Source: Chloroflexi bacterium OLB13
Lineage (GTDB): Bacteria > Chloroflexota > Anaerolineae > Aggregatilineales > Phototrophicaceae
DNA length: 64,000 bases
NCBI GenBank assembly: GCA_001567485.1
Contig: JZRA01000026.1
Location: 16,008 to 80,007, forward strand
Direction of reading: 5' to 3'
Shown: positions 54,916-64,000 of the stretch, in pieces
How positions within the stretch are numbered: the first letter of the stretch is position 1
Layout of the letters: every line of letters starts with the position of its first letter
Notes under the pieces: generated by a model
Databases searched by the model: none
What the model saw: the letters and a program-made list of their open reading frames with translations, nothing else
What the model was told of the DNA's origin: nothing
Made by a program: the position numbers and the translations under genes

Positions 54916-57900
54916 ATGAAGCACTACCGATTAGTAGTTTTAATGATCCTAGCGATTGTGCTGATCGCCGCCATCCCAGCGGCGCAGGCGCAGACCGTCA
55001 AGCCCCACGCATACGTCAGCGAAGGGGTCTACCAAGCGTTGAAATCCGGCCCGGCGAGAGTGCTTGTCGTACTCGACGTTCCGGCCTCCAACAACCTCCA
55101 GTCCATTCGTGACTCGGTAGCCGCGGCACAGGCGACTGTGCTCAACGCCCTTAATCCGCGGTTGTACACCCTGAATGCCCAGTACTCGCATCTCGGCGTT
55201 CTTTCGATGTCGATTGAACCCGAAGCGCTCACGGTCTTGACCGGCCTGTCCAACGTCCGCGCAATCAACCTCGATCAAGAACGATTCCTCTCTGACGTTG
55301 AATCGAACACGATCACGCAGGTCACCGATGTGCATACGTCCGGGTACACCGGAGCCGGCACACGCGTCGCCATCGTTGACAGCGGCATCAACGGCACGCA
55401 TGTCAACCTGATCGACGACCTGTACTACGAGGCCTGCTACCGCACCGAAGGCGACTGCCCCGCCGGCACGTCCGGCCCCGGCAGCGCGCAGGATCAGAAC
55501 GGCCACGGCACCCACGTCTCCGGCATCGTGACCGGTTCAGGCGGCACCGCCCCGGATGCCGAAGTCATCGCGCTCAAGGTGTTCACAACCGGCAGCACGA
55601 GCGACACGAACATCCTCAACGCGCTGAACGACGTCGTCGCCAACGACGCCACATGGCAGACCAACGTTGTCAACATGAGCCTCGGCGGCAGCAACTACGC
55701 CACCCAAACGGACTGCGATAACGACAACGCATCCTACGTGACGGCGTTTGGCAATCTCAACGCGCTCGGCATTTCGATTTTTGTCTCGACCGGCAACGAT
55801 GCGTCCATCGTCGACGTAAGCGCGCCGGGCTGCGTCACCGGCGCGATCGGCGTTGGTTCGACCAGCGATGCCGTGTTCACCGCGACGTTCAGCGTCTGCA
55901 CCGAAAACGGCCAGCCCGACAAAGTCACGTGCTACTCGAACACCACCTCGACTCAAGGCCCCGGTGAGTTGATGGACATCCTCGCGCCCGGCTGTTTGAT
56001 CACGTCCGAGTGGACGGGCAGCCCGACCGCAATGGACACCATCTGCGGCACGTCGATGGCAAGCCCGACCGCCGCCGGCATCGCGGCGACGCTGCTCTCG
56101 TACGATCCGTCGCTCACGCCGACACAGCTTGAGGACTTGATCGAGTCGACCGGCGACCCCATTGTCGATTACCGCAACAGCATTACCTACCCGCGCATCA
56201 ATGCGGCCTCGGCTTTTGCCGCGCTGGCGATTACCCTACCAACCCCGGCCAATCTGGTCGCGACACCGGTCTCTACCACACAGGTCGACCTGACATGGGA
56301 CGACATCGCCGGTGAAAACCAGTACGAAGTACAGCGTTCGCTGGATGGCTCGGCGTGGTCGCCGTTGGGAACGACCGGCGCTGATGTCACGGCGCTGTCG
56401 GATATGGCGTCGCTGTGCGGCACCAACTACTACCGTGTACGCGGTGTCGATACGACCGGCCCCGGGTACTCGGATTGGTCTAATATCGCCACAGCGACAA
56501 CCCGCGCGTGCCCATTGGCGCCCACCTCGCTGACCGCGACAGTCCTGTCCTCCAGCTCCGTCCAGCTTGACTGGGCCGACAACGCCACCGACGAGACAGC
56601 CTATCATGTGGAACGGTCGGACAACGGCGGCTCGTGGAGCGCGCTCGTTTCACTGCCGGCGAACAGCATCACTCACACGGACAGCGGCTTCGCCTGCGGT
56701 CAATACAGCTACCGCGTGCGCGCCGAGCGCTCTGGCGACTACTCGCCGTACTCCAACGAAGTCACCGTCGGCCCGTGCGCGCCTGCCAACGACCTGATCC
56801 AGAACGCCGAGGTCGTCACCGCAGCGTACATGGATGAAGAAACGAACATCCGCTACGCGACGATCAGCACAGGCGATCCGTCGCCGAGCTGCCGCTGGGG
56901 TGGTGGGAATCCGGGGTCTAACAGCGTGTGGTACAGCATCACACCTGCTGCCCCGATCAGCTTCTCCGTCGACACCCTGTCGTCCGACATCACCGGTGGT
57001 GGTGACCCCGCATACAACGACACGATCCTCGCGATCTACACCGGAACACCGGGCGCGCTCACGGAAGCCGCATGCAGCGAAGATTTCGACGCCACCAACC
57101 TCCTGTCGCAGATTTCGAACTTCTCGATGGCGGGCGGGACGACGTATTACATCTACGTCACCCGCTGGAGCGCCGTGCCGATGTCGTTCAACGGCACGCT
57201 GCGCGTCAACTTCGTCATCGACGACGCGCCGCCTACCTTGAGCGCGACGGGCGTTGTCGATGGTGTCGACTTGTCATGGACGAGCATAGCCAGCGCCACT
57301 GAATATCGCGTAGAACGCAAACCGGCGCTGTCGGGTGCGTTCGCTGAGATCGCCACGGTGACCGCCCCGGCGACGACCCATACCGACACACCGATCACGC
57401 CATGCGCGGTGTACGATTATCGTGTTCGCGCCTACAACAGCGGCACATCCAGCTTCGGCCTGTACTCGAACGTCGTGCGTATGGAGCCGTCGAACTGCAA
57501 TCTTGCGCCCGACAACGATTTCGCCCAGAACGCAGAAGTTGTGTCGTCCTTCCCGTCGACGGATACCGAGCCGGGCGTGCCGTACGCAACGATCTCCGCT
57601 GGCGATCCGGTCGTCCAATCTTCGACGGGCTGCTCCATCGGGTTCCCGCGCACCGGATCGAACTCGATCTGGTATCAGTACACGCCATCAACCAACGGCC
57701 TCTTCGACGTCAACACTGAAGGCAGTTCCGGCTCCGCGACGGATACGATCATCGCCATCTTCACCGGCGCTTACCCGGCCCTGACTCAGGTGGCTTGCGA
57801 CGACGAAGGCGGCACAAATTCGCTGTCGATGATTAACGACTTCTCGATGTCGGGCGGCACGACCTACCTAATACTGGTCGCGCGCTGGTCGGGTTTCGCA

Positions 57901-58812
57901 ACGACCTCTGCCGGCACGTTCGTCGTCAACTTCGACTTTGTGTCCGACGCGCCGGGCGCCTTCACGCTGACTTCGCCAGCCGATGCCTCGGTGTACGCCC
58001 TGCCGACCGTCCCAACCACCTTCGAGTGGGCGGCGTCGACCGGCGCGGATACCTACACCTTCACGGTCAACGACGGTGTGAGCGACATCATCACGCAGAC
58101 CGGCCTCACCAGCGCCAGCACGACGTTGAGCGCAGGTGAACAGGCGCTGCTGGTCGTGGGCGGTTATACGTGGAGCGTTACCGCGGTCAACACCAGCGGC
58201 AGCACCGTCGCCAGCAACGCGCCGTTCAGCTTCACCGTCGCATCGGGGCAGATTGAGCGTCTGTTGAACGGCAGCTTCGAGACCGCCGGCGCGACCGCAG
58301 ATGAGGCCGCCGACTGGACAGGCTCGCTGCTGACGTCGAAGGACAAGCGTATGTGCGGCAGCGTCAAGTTCCCGGCCACCGACGGTACCTGCGTGTTCCG
58401 CTTCAAGACCGGAGCAGGCGCTGGTGCGGCTCGCAGCCTTAGTCAGAAGCACTCTGCACCCGCGTGGGGTGACACCGGTGAGCATCTCGACCTCAGCCTG
58501 TATGCAGGGGCCAAGAACCTTACGGCTGGAGCGAAGGTGGTGTTCAAGGTCAAGTACGCCGACAGCACCGTGACCAAGGCGAAGATCAACCTGCCGGTCG
58601 GCACGTATGCGGCGACCGAGTTCACCGATGACATCGACATCCTGCAGCAGGCCACGAAGGTCAAGGTCAAGATCAAGACCGGCTTGTCCACCGGCAGCTT
58701 CTGGCTCGACAGCATGTCGATGATGTGGACGCCGGCGGTTCCGCGCGCGGTCGTCCGCAGCGGCGTGCTGCCGCCGCCAGCGGCGCCGGACGGGTTCCGC
58801 GGCAACAACTAA
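54916..58812 (+). CDS. Secreted subtilisin-like serine protease (S8) with C-terminal repeat domains
   Basis: 1,298 residues. Signal peptide ending near AQAQ (about 25). A short propeptide-like region, then the S8 domain (about 140-435) with the triad Asp 155 (VDSGINGTH), His 197 (NGHGTHVSG) and Ser 380 (GTSMASP). Fibronectin-type-III-like domains follow (about 437-530, 532-620, 772-850). A pair of related modules lies at about 623-770 and 864-1010, each with QNAEVV, SNSVWY or SNSIWY, and MAGGTTYYIYVTRWS-type ends. The C-terminal part looks like a beta-sandwich. No anchor is seen, so it is probably released. ATG 54916 follows GGAGGGG. Confidence 0.88.
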   Translation: MKHYRLVVLMILAIVLIAAIPAAQAQTVKPHAYVSEGVYQALKSGPARVLVVLDVPASNNLQSIRDSVAAAQATVLNALNPRLYTLNAQYSHLGVLSMSIEPEALTVLTGLSNVRAINLDQERFLSDVESNTITQVTDVHTSGYTGAGTRVAIVDSGINGTHVNLIDDLYYEACYRTEGDCPAGTSGPGSAQDQNGHGTHVSGIVTGSGGTAPDAEVIALKVFTTGSTSDTNILNALNDVVANDATWQTNVVNMSLGGSNYATQTDCDNDNASYVTAFGNLNALGISIFVSTGNDASIVDVSAPGCVTGAIGVGSTSDAVFTATFSVCTENGQPDKVTCYSNTTSTQGPGELMDILAPGCLITSEWTGSPTAMDTICGTSMASPTAAGIAATLLSYDPSLTPTQLEDLIESTGDPIVDYRNSITYPRINAASAFAALAITLPTPANLVATPVSTTQVDLTWDDIAGENQYEVQRSLDGSAWSPLGTTGADVTALSDMASLCGTNYYRVRGVDTTGPGYSDWSNIATATTRACPLAPTSLTATVLSSSSVQLDWADNATDETAYHVERSDNGGSWSALVSLPANSITHTDSGFACGQYSYRVRAERSGDYSPYSNEVTVGPCAPANDLIQNAEVVTAAYMDEETNIRYATISTGDPSPSCRWGGGNPGSNSVWYSITPAAPISFSVDTLSSDITGGGDPAYNDTILAIYTGTPGALTEAACSEDFDATNLLSQISNFSMAGGTTYYIYVTRWSAVPMSFNGTLRVNFVIDDAPPTLSATGVVDGVDLSWTSIASATEYRVERKPALSGAFAEIATVTAPATTHTDTPITPCAVYDYRVRAYNSGTSSFGLYSNVVRMEPSNCNLAPDNDFAQNAEVVSSFPSTDTEPGVPYATISAGDPVVQSSTGCSIGFPRTGSNSIWYQYTPSTNGLFDVNTEGSSGSATDTIIAIFTGAYPALTQVACDDEGGTNSLSMINDFSMSGGTTYLILVARWSGFATTSAGTFVVNFDFVSDAPGAFTLTSPADASVYALPTVPTTFEWAASTGADTYTFTVNDGVSDIITQTGLTSASTTLSAGEQALLVVGGYTWSVTAVNTSGSTVASNAPFSFTVASGQIERLLNGSFETAGATADEAADWTGSLLTSKDKRMCGSVKFPATDGTCVFRFKTGAGAGAARSLSQKHSAPAWGDTGEHLDLSLYAGAKNLTAGAKVVFKVKYADSTVTKAKINLPVGTYAATEFTDDIDILQQATKVKVKIKTGLSTGSFWLDSMSMMWTPAVPRAVVRSGVLPPPAAPDGFRGNN

Positions 58813-58834
58813 CCGATCGTCCCTTGACGATCAC

Positions 58835-58870
58835 ACGCCCGGCGCAGCAGTGCGCCGGGCGTTTCTATTT
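58835..58870 (+). terminator. Rho-independent terminator after the subtilase gene
   Basis: ACGCCCGGCGCA (58835-58846) and TGCGCCGGGCGT (58851-58862) form a perfect 12-bp stem with a 4-nt loop, followed by TTCTATTTT. Confidence 0.9.
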
Positions 58871-58937
58871 TGAAGCAGCAGTTGAGTGTGCGTACAACCC
58901 CCCAGTTCTGAACTACCCAATCAGCGCGATCGGCCCG

Positions 58938-58943
58938 TATAAT
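58938..58943 (+). promoter_or_regulatory. Possible -10 element of proS
   Basis: TATAAT 57 nt before ATG 59000. No good -35 at normal spacing. A small stem CCTGC/GCAGG follows in the leader. Confidence 0.35.
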
Positions 58944-58999
58944 GTGGCGACCTGCATCCCGCAGGATCGTTCAGGTTCCGCGCAGCGAAAAGGATCGTT

Positions 59000-60451
<1,452 letters not shown>

Positions 60452-60523
60452 GCTGGACGTTGGCGGGCGTCAGGTTGCAAACGCCAGCGATAAACGACCG
60501 GCGATGATCCCTCATCCCCGACG

Positions 60524-60572
60524 CCCTCTCTCCCGACCTTCAGTGCTTCCGTTGGTCGTCAGGGAGAGAGGG
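60524..60572. repeat. REP-like palindromic repeat, copy 4
   Basis: CCCTCTCTCCC (60524-60534) and GGGAGAGAGGG (60562-60572) are perfect 11-bp arms around GACCTTCAGTGCTTCCGTTG then GTCGTCA, in the orientation of copy 3. Confidence 0.85.
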
Positions 60573-60689
60573 GCGAGGTCGAGCACAGCGGGACGGCGCT
60601 GAGGTTCAGCACGTCGGCCCCCTGCCCCCTGAACACTGTCCTCTGACAACTGCCCCCTCGTGAAACCTCGCACAAATCTGACCGCGTTC

Positions 60690-60698
60690 TGCTAGAAT
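60690..60698 (+). promoter_or_regulatory. Extended -10 upstream of the small membrane protein gene
   Basis: TGC followed by TAGAAT, 26 nt before ATG 60724. No -35 is recognised. Confidence 0.4.
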
Positions 60699-60723
60699 AG
60701 CCCCCGTTCGAAAGGCGTCTGCA

Positions 60724-60933
60724 ATGACCTTGCCGATCTTTCTTGCGCATGGCGCGCTCGGCCCGTGGGACGAGATCATCTTTCTTTCCGTGTTCGTCGT
60801 GTTTCTGGTGATTATGGGCATTGCATGGGTGCGCAGCCGCGTGATCGGAGACCGTGACGTTGACGACGACGAGCCAGCGGCGTCGTCTGAGGCCCCAGCG
60901 GACGACTCGCCCGACCGCTTCACCCTTCAGTGA
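60724..60933 (+). CDS. Small single-span membrane protein
   Basis: 69 residues. One helix at about 18-38 (IIFLSVFVVFLVIMGIAWV) and an acidic Asp/Ala/Ser tail. It starts ATG 60724 and is followed after 13 nt by the CopC-CopD gene, so it may be an accessory of that protein. No family is recognised. Confidence 0.65.
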   Translation: MTLPIFLAHGALGPWDEIIFLSVFVVFLVIMGIAWVRSRVIGDRDVDDDEPAASSEAPADDSPDRFTLQ

Positions 60934-60946
60934 TACGCCAGCGCCC

Positions 60947-63157
60947 ATGACTCGCCGCATCCTTCTCCTGACCGTGCTGGTGATCTCCGGCGGCCTGCTC
61001 TCGTTTAGGGCGAGCGCGCACGGATTCCTCGTGCGGGCCGTGCCTAATGACCGCGCCGTGCTGGAGCGTTCCCCGGCGCGGGTGCAGTACTGGTTCAGCG
61101 AAAGCCTCGAACCGGCCTTCTCCAGCTTGACCGTGCGCACGCCATCGGGTGAGGTGATCGCCGAAGGTGGCAGCGATCCCGACAATACCGCCCTGCTGAG
61201 CGCGACCCTGCCGCCTAACCTCCCCGACGGGGCATACATCGCCGATCTTCGCCTCGCGTTCGCCAGCGACGGCCATGTGATCGCCGAGACGCGCGTATTC
61301 TTCGTCGGCGCGGAAGTCGCCGGGGTCGGCAGCGGGGTCGAAACCGGCGTCAACGTGATCGAGGCCGTGTGGCGCGCCCTAACCGCCATCGGCCTGATCG
61401 TGAGCTTTGGCGCGGCCGGATTATACGCGTGGGTGCTGCGCCCGGCATGGGGCAGCGCGGCGCATCCGGCGGGCGCTCTGCCCCCGCGCGTGATGAACCG
61501 GCTGACGCTCATCCTCGCCGTAGGGCTTGGCCTGACGATCATCGTGCAAATCGCCGCGCTCTTGCAGCAGGCGGTGACGTTCTTCGGCGTTGATTTCGGG
61601 CTGGTGCTGTCACAATCGCTGTGGGGCGTGGTGCGCAGCTCGACATTCTTCGGGCAGGTGTGGACGGCGCGTATGCTGGTGGTCATGCTGTGCGCCGTGA
61701 TGATCGCCGCCGCGTTCATCAACCGCCGCAGTCAGCCCGAACTCACCCGGCCGATGTGGTCGGCGGCGGTGTGGGGGCTGGCGCTCGCGCTTGGCAGCTT
61801 GAGCGTTGTGAGCCACGCGCCCGGATCACGCGCGGCGGCGTGGGCGGCGGTCATCAACGACTGGGCGCATCTGCTGACGATCGCGCTGTGGGTCGGCGGG
61901 CTGATCGCGCTGGTGGCGGTGCTGCCTGCGGCGCTGCGCCCACTCGACCGCGAGTCCGCACGCAAGGCGCTGCTCGCCGCGCTGCGCCGGTTTTCTCCAT
62001 TGGCCGCGGCGTGCCTGTTCATCGTAGTCGCTACTGGTGTGTTCAGCGCGTCGCTGTGGGTTCGTCCCGCCAGTCTGGTCGCGAGTTCGTACGGCCTGAG
62101 CCTACTGGTCAAGATCGCGCTGGTCGCCGCGCTGATCGGCGTGGGCGCGCTGCATCACGCGGCGCTCAACCCGCAGCGGTTCGAACGCTGGGCGGGCTGG
62201 GTCGACCGGCTTGGCGGGTGGCGGCACACGCTGCGGATCGAAGCGGCGTTCGGCGTGCTGGCGCTGGCCGGCGCAGGCTGGTTGACCGCGACGCCGGTGC
62301 CGGTGCCGCCCGATGCGCTGATCGCCGTCGCGCCGCTGACCGCCGAACAAACGGTCGACGGCCTCACCGTGTCGCTTTCCATCAGCCCCGGCGGGCCGGG
62401 GATCAACACCTACGACGCGACCGTGACGCGCGGCGGCGTGCCCGTCACCGGCGCTCGCGTGACGATACAAGCCGCCAGCCCGGAGCGTGACATGCGCGCG
62501 CCATGGAGTGCCTTTGAACCCCTCGACAACGGCGGATACGCCACGGTCAATGCCGACATCGACCGCGACGGCGTGTGGTGGACGCTGATCGACGTCACGA
62601 CGCCCGATGGAGAGACAGCCCGCGCCGCGTTCACCTTCGATGTCACGTCCGACGCGACAATCGAGGCGGCGATTCCGCTCAACCCCGCGCAGGCCGGCGC
62701 GCTGGTTCTGGCGATTGCGGCGCTGATCGCGGCGCTCCGGCCTGTGTGGCGCGCGCTGCACCGTCGGCTCGACCTTTCGCCGCAGGCCGTGACGCTCGTG
62801 ATCGTCACGCTGATCGGCTCCGGCGCGGCGCTGCTGGCCGGCTACGCATTCATCGCGGCCGAGAACGAGCGCTATCTCGACACCGTTAATCCGCCGCCGC
62901 AGATCGTCAACCCGACGCTGCCCGATGCCGGATCGCTCGGACGCGGCGCTGTGTTGTTCGACTCCGCCTGCGCGGGCTGGATTCCCGACTCGCCCGGATG
63001 GGAAGCGCTGACCGCCCGCCTCGACCGTACCCGCGACGAAGAGCTGTTCGTGTTCACCCGCGACGGCTTCCGCGGACTGCCGCCTTGTGCTACCCTGACC
63101 GACGCCCAGCGTTGGGATGTCGTGAACTATGCCCGTTTCGTACTTCGCACCGGATAA
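60947..63157 (+). CDS. CopC-CopD fusion protein, copper resistance/uptake-like, with extra C-terminal domain
   Basis: 736 residues. Signal peptide with cleavage before HGFLVRAVP; the His is the usual copper ligand position of CopC (about residues 25-120). The CopD membrane part has about eight helices (about 140-470). A beta-sandwich follows (about 475-575), one or two spans, then a small domain (about 665-736) that resembles a cytochrome c by layout (GRGAVLFDSAC... WDVVNYARFV) but has CAGW instead of CXXCH. ATG 60947 is chosen over the longer frame, which overlaps the upstream gene. Confidence 0.85.
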   Translation: MTRRILLLTVLVISGGLLSFRASAHGFLVRAVPNDRAVLERSPARVQYWFSESLEPAFSSLTVRTPSGEVIAEGGSDPDNTALLSATLPPNLPDGAYIADLRLAFASDGHVIAETRVFFVGAEVAGVGSGVETGVNVIEAVWRALTAIGLIVSFGAAGLYAWVLRPAWGSAAHPAGALPPRVMNRLTLILAVGLGLTIIVQIAALLQQAVTFFGVDFGLVLSQSLWGVVRSSTFFGQVWTARMLVVMLCAVMIAAAFINRRSQPELTRPMWSAAVWGLALALGSLSVVSHAPGSRAAAWAAVINDWAHLLTIALWVGGLIALVAVLPAALRPLDRESARKALLAALRRFSPLAAACLFIVVATGVFSASLWVRPASLVASSYGLSLLVKIALVAALIGVGALHHAALNPQRFERWAGWVDRLGGWRHTLRIEAAFGVLALAGAGWLTATPVPVPPDALIAVAPLTAEQTVDGLTVSLSISPGGPGINTYDATVTRGGVPVTGARVTIQAASPERDMRAPWSAFEPLDNGGYATVNADIDRDGVWWTLIDVTTPDGETARAAFTFDVTSDATIEAAIPLNPAQAGALVLAIAALIAALRPVWRALHRRLDLSPQAVTLVIVTLIGSGAALLAGYAFIAAENERYLDTVNPPPQIVNPTLPDAGSLGRGAVLFDSACAGWIPDSPGWEALTARLDRTRDEELFVFTRDGFRGLPPCATLTDAQRWDVVNYARFVLRTG

Positions 63158-63169
63158 GGAATCCGCCCC

Positions 63170-63859
63170 ATGCCCGTGAATCTCGCCTTCCATGACACCG
63201 ACGCCGTGCTTGCTGAGAAGCTCGCCGCCGACCTGAGCGCCGCCAAGATCAGTGGCCCCGGCACGGTGCTGGTCGCGTTGATTTCAACCGCGTCGGCTGG
63301 CAATCCTGACGTGCTGCGCCAGATCGACGAAGCGGCCGACTCCGGCCAGCACGTCATCCCACTGCGGTTGGACGACACGCCGCTGCCTCGTGTGATCAAC
63401 CACCTCGACGCGCTCGATCTACGCGACGGCGCTTACCCGTTCGACGCGATCAAGAAGCGCGTGACCGAGCTGACCGCGCCGAACGCGCCGCGTCCGCTGA
63501 CGACTCACACGGCGAGCCTGCGCCAGTCGAACCGTCGCGCGGCAATCGTCGTGGCGCTGATCGCCGTCGCCGTCTTTGCGGTCGGCCTGTACGGGGTCGG
63601 CGTGCTGGGGATTCACGCGCCGCAAGACGAGTTCGACGCCATCGAGACTCAACGCGTGAATCAGCGCAATACGCTCATTGCGCCGACGCTTGAGCCGCTG
63701 ATCCCGGTCGGGCAGTTCGCCGTCAGCCAGTTCGAGCTGACGGTCTCGGCCGTCCCGACCCGCCTGCGCGAGTTCCTGATCGGCACCGTCACGGCGACCG
63801 CGCAAGGCACGTACATCCCATCTCCGACTCCGCGCGCTACCGCCACGCCGGAAGGATAG
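63170..63859 (+). CDS. TIR-like domain protein with one membrane span
   Basis: 229 residues. The N-terminal about 110 residues show a TIR-type pattern: VLVALISTASAGNPDVLRQI, then VIPLRLDDTPLPRVINHLDA. A membrane span is at about 124-145 (IVVALIAVAVFAVGLYGVGVLG), and the C-terminus ends in a Thr/Pro/Ala tail. It lacks an obvious NADase Glu that I can assign with confidence. ATG 63170 lies 12 nt after the CopC-CopD gene. Role unknown; a signalling or defence part is conceivable. Confidence 0.65.
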   Translation: MPVNLAFHDTDAVLAEKLAADLSAAKISGPGTVLVALISTASAGNPDVLRQIDEAADSGQHVIPLRLDDTPLPRVINHLDALDLRDGAYPFDAIKKRVTELTAPNAPRPLTTHTASLRQSNRRAAIVVALIAVAVFAVGLYGVGVLGIHAPQDEFDAIETQRVNQRNTLIAPTLEPLIPVGQFAVSQFELTVSAVPTRLREFLIGTVTATAQGTYIPSPTPRATATPEG

Positions 63860-64000
63860 GCGAACGTCGGGTGACACGCATCAAGTGCCGAGTACCGAGT
63901 GATGAGTGATGAGTGATGAGTGTCAAGTGATGAGGGCCGAGTGTTTAGCGTTGAGGGAGCGCCTGCTCCCTCACTATCTGTCGTAACACCCGACATTTCC
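63860..64000. repeat. GAGTGATGAGT-type degenerate repeat at right edge
   Basis: Units GTGATGAGTGATGAGTGATG and related CCGAGTACCGAGTG occur at about 63884-63945. Similar units are at 51030-51052 and 42412-42436. The rest of the edge holds no gene. Confidence 0.65.

Larger units (their letters stand above)
60452..60723. other. Intergenic region with REP-like repeat and promoter
   Basis: 272 bases: a REP-like hairpin at 60524-60572, CCCCCTGCCCCCTGA-type repeat traces at 60619-60660, and an extended -10 at 60690-60698. Confidence 0.55.

Overview
The window is a GC-rich, gene-dense bacterial chromosome segment. The best guess at origin is Chloroflexota, Anaerolineae-like, probably from a metagenome. 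That guess rests on a cluster of DUF2298 and Agl23-like membrane proteins (a set known from Chloroflexi and archaea), a short archaeal/eukaryal-type prolyl-tRNA synthetase, a bactofilin, and several families of short intergenic repeats. No mobile element, prophage, CRISPR array, rRNA or tRNA gene was recognised.

Layout. 1-1115: an ECF sigma factor and a membrane anti-sigma-like protein that runs off the left edge. 1168-10926: three large polytopic membrane proteins on the minus strand, one a giant fusion of a GT-C-like half and a DUF2298 half. 10992-12887: an ABC-F ATPase. 13226-19069: a complete Mrp Na+/H+ antiporter operon with an A-B fusion. 19368-22247: Nudix hydrolase, 2-hydroxyacid dehydrogenase, TPR protein and phosphoribosyltransferase. 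22339-23638: a hypothetical protein and a ParB-like protein.

23701-39545 is the most distinctive region, a sugar-acid catabolic locus. The minus-strand arm encodes a DapA-type aldolase, an SDR, two enolase-superfamily enzymes, a 2-hydroxyacid dehydrogenase and a GH88/105-like hydrolase. The plus-strand arm encodes an M19 dipeptidase, an IclR regulator, a third enolase-superfamily enzyme, a sugar ABC importer without an ATPase, an NAD-dependent epimerase/dehydrogenase, a PfkB (KDG-type) kinase and a KDPG-type aldolase. A perfect palindrome lies between the arms, and a related site lies in the promoter of the binding-protein gene; both are plausible IclR operators. The likely logic is import of an oligosaccharide or sugar acid, release of the monomer, oxidation, dehydration to a 2-keto-3-deoxy acid, phosphorylation and aldol cleavage. 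The substrate is not known.

39577-47723: bactofilin, a divergent MurA-like protein lacking catalytic residues, an alpha/beta hydrolase, SurE, endonuclease V, a PatB/MalY aminotransferase-fold lyase, a phosphohexomutase and a small membrane protein. 47731-53887: CcmA-like ATPase, a diheme cytochrome c lipoprotein, an AEC permease, a Gfo/Idh/MocA oxidoreductase and HisRS. 54141-63859: Nudix hydrolase, a large secreted subtilase, ProRS, a one-pass membrane protein, a CopC-CopD fusion and a TIR-like membrane protein.

Four genes (the giant DUF2298 fusion, mrpD, one enolase-superfamily gene and the MurA-like gene) carry single-base indels, mostly in short homopolymers. Correcting them restores an integral codon count and a family-typical length in each case. 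This looks like residual sequencing error rather than gene decay, but that is unproven.
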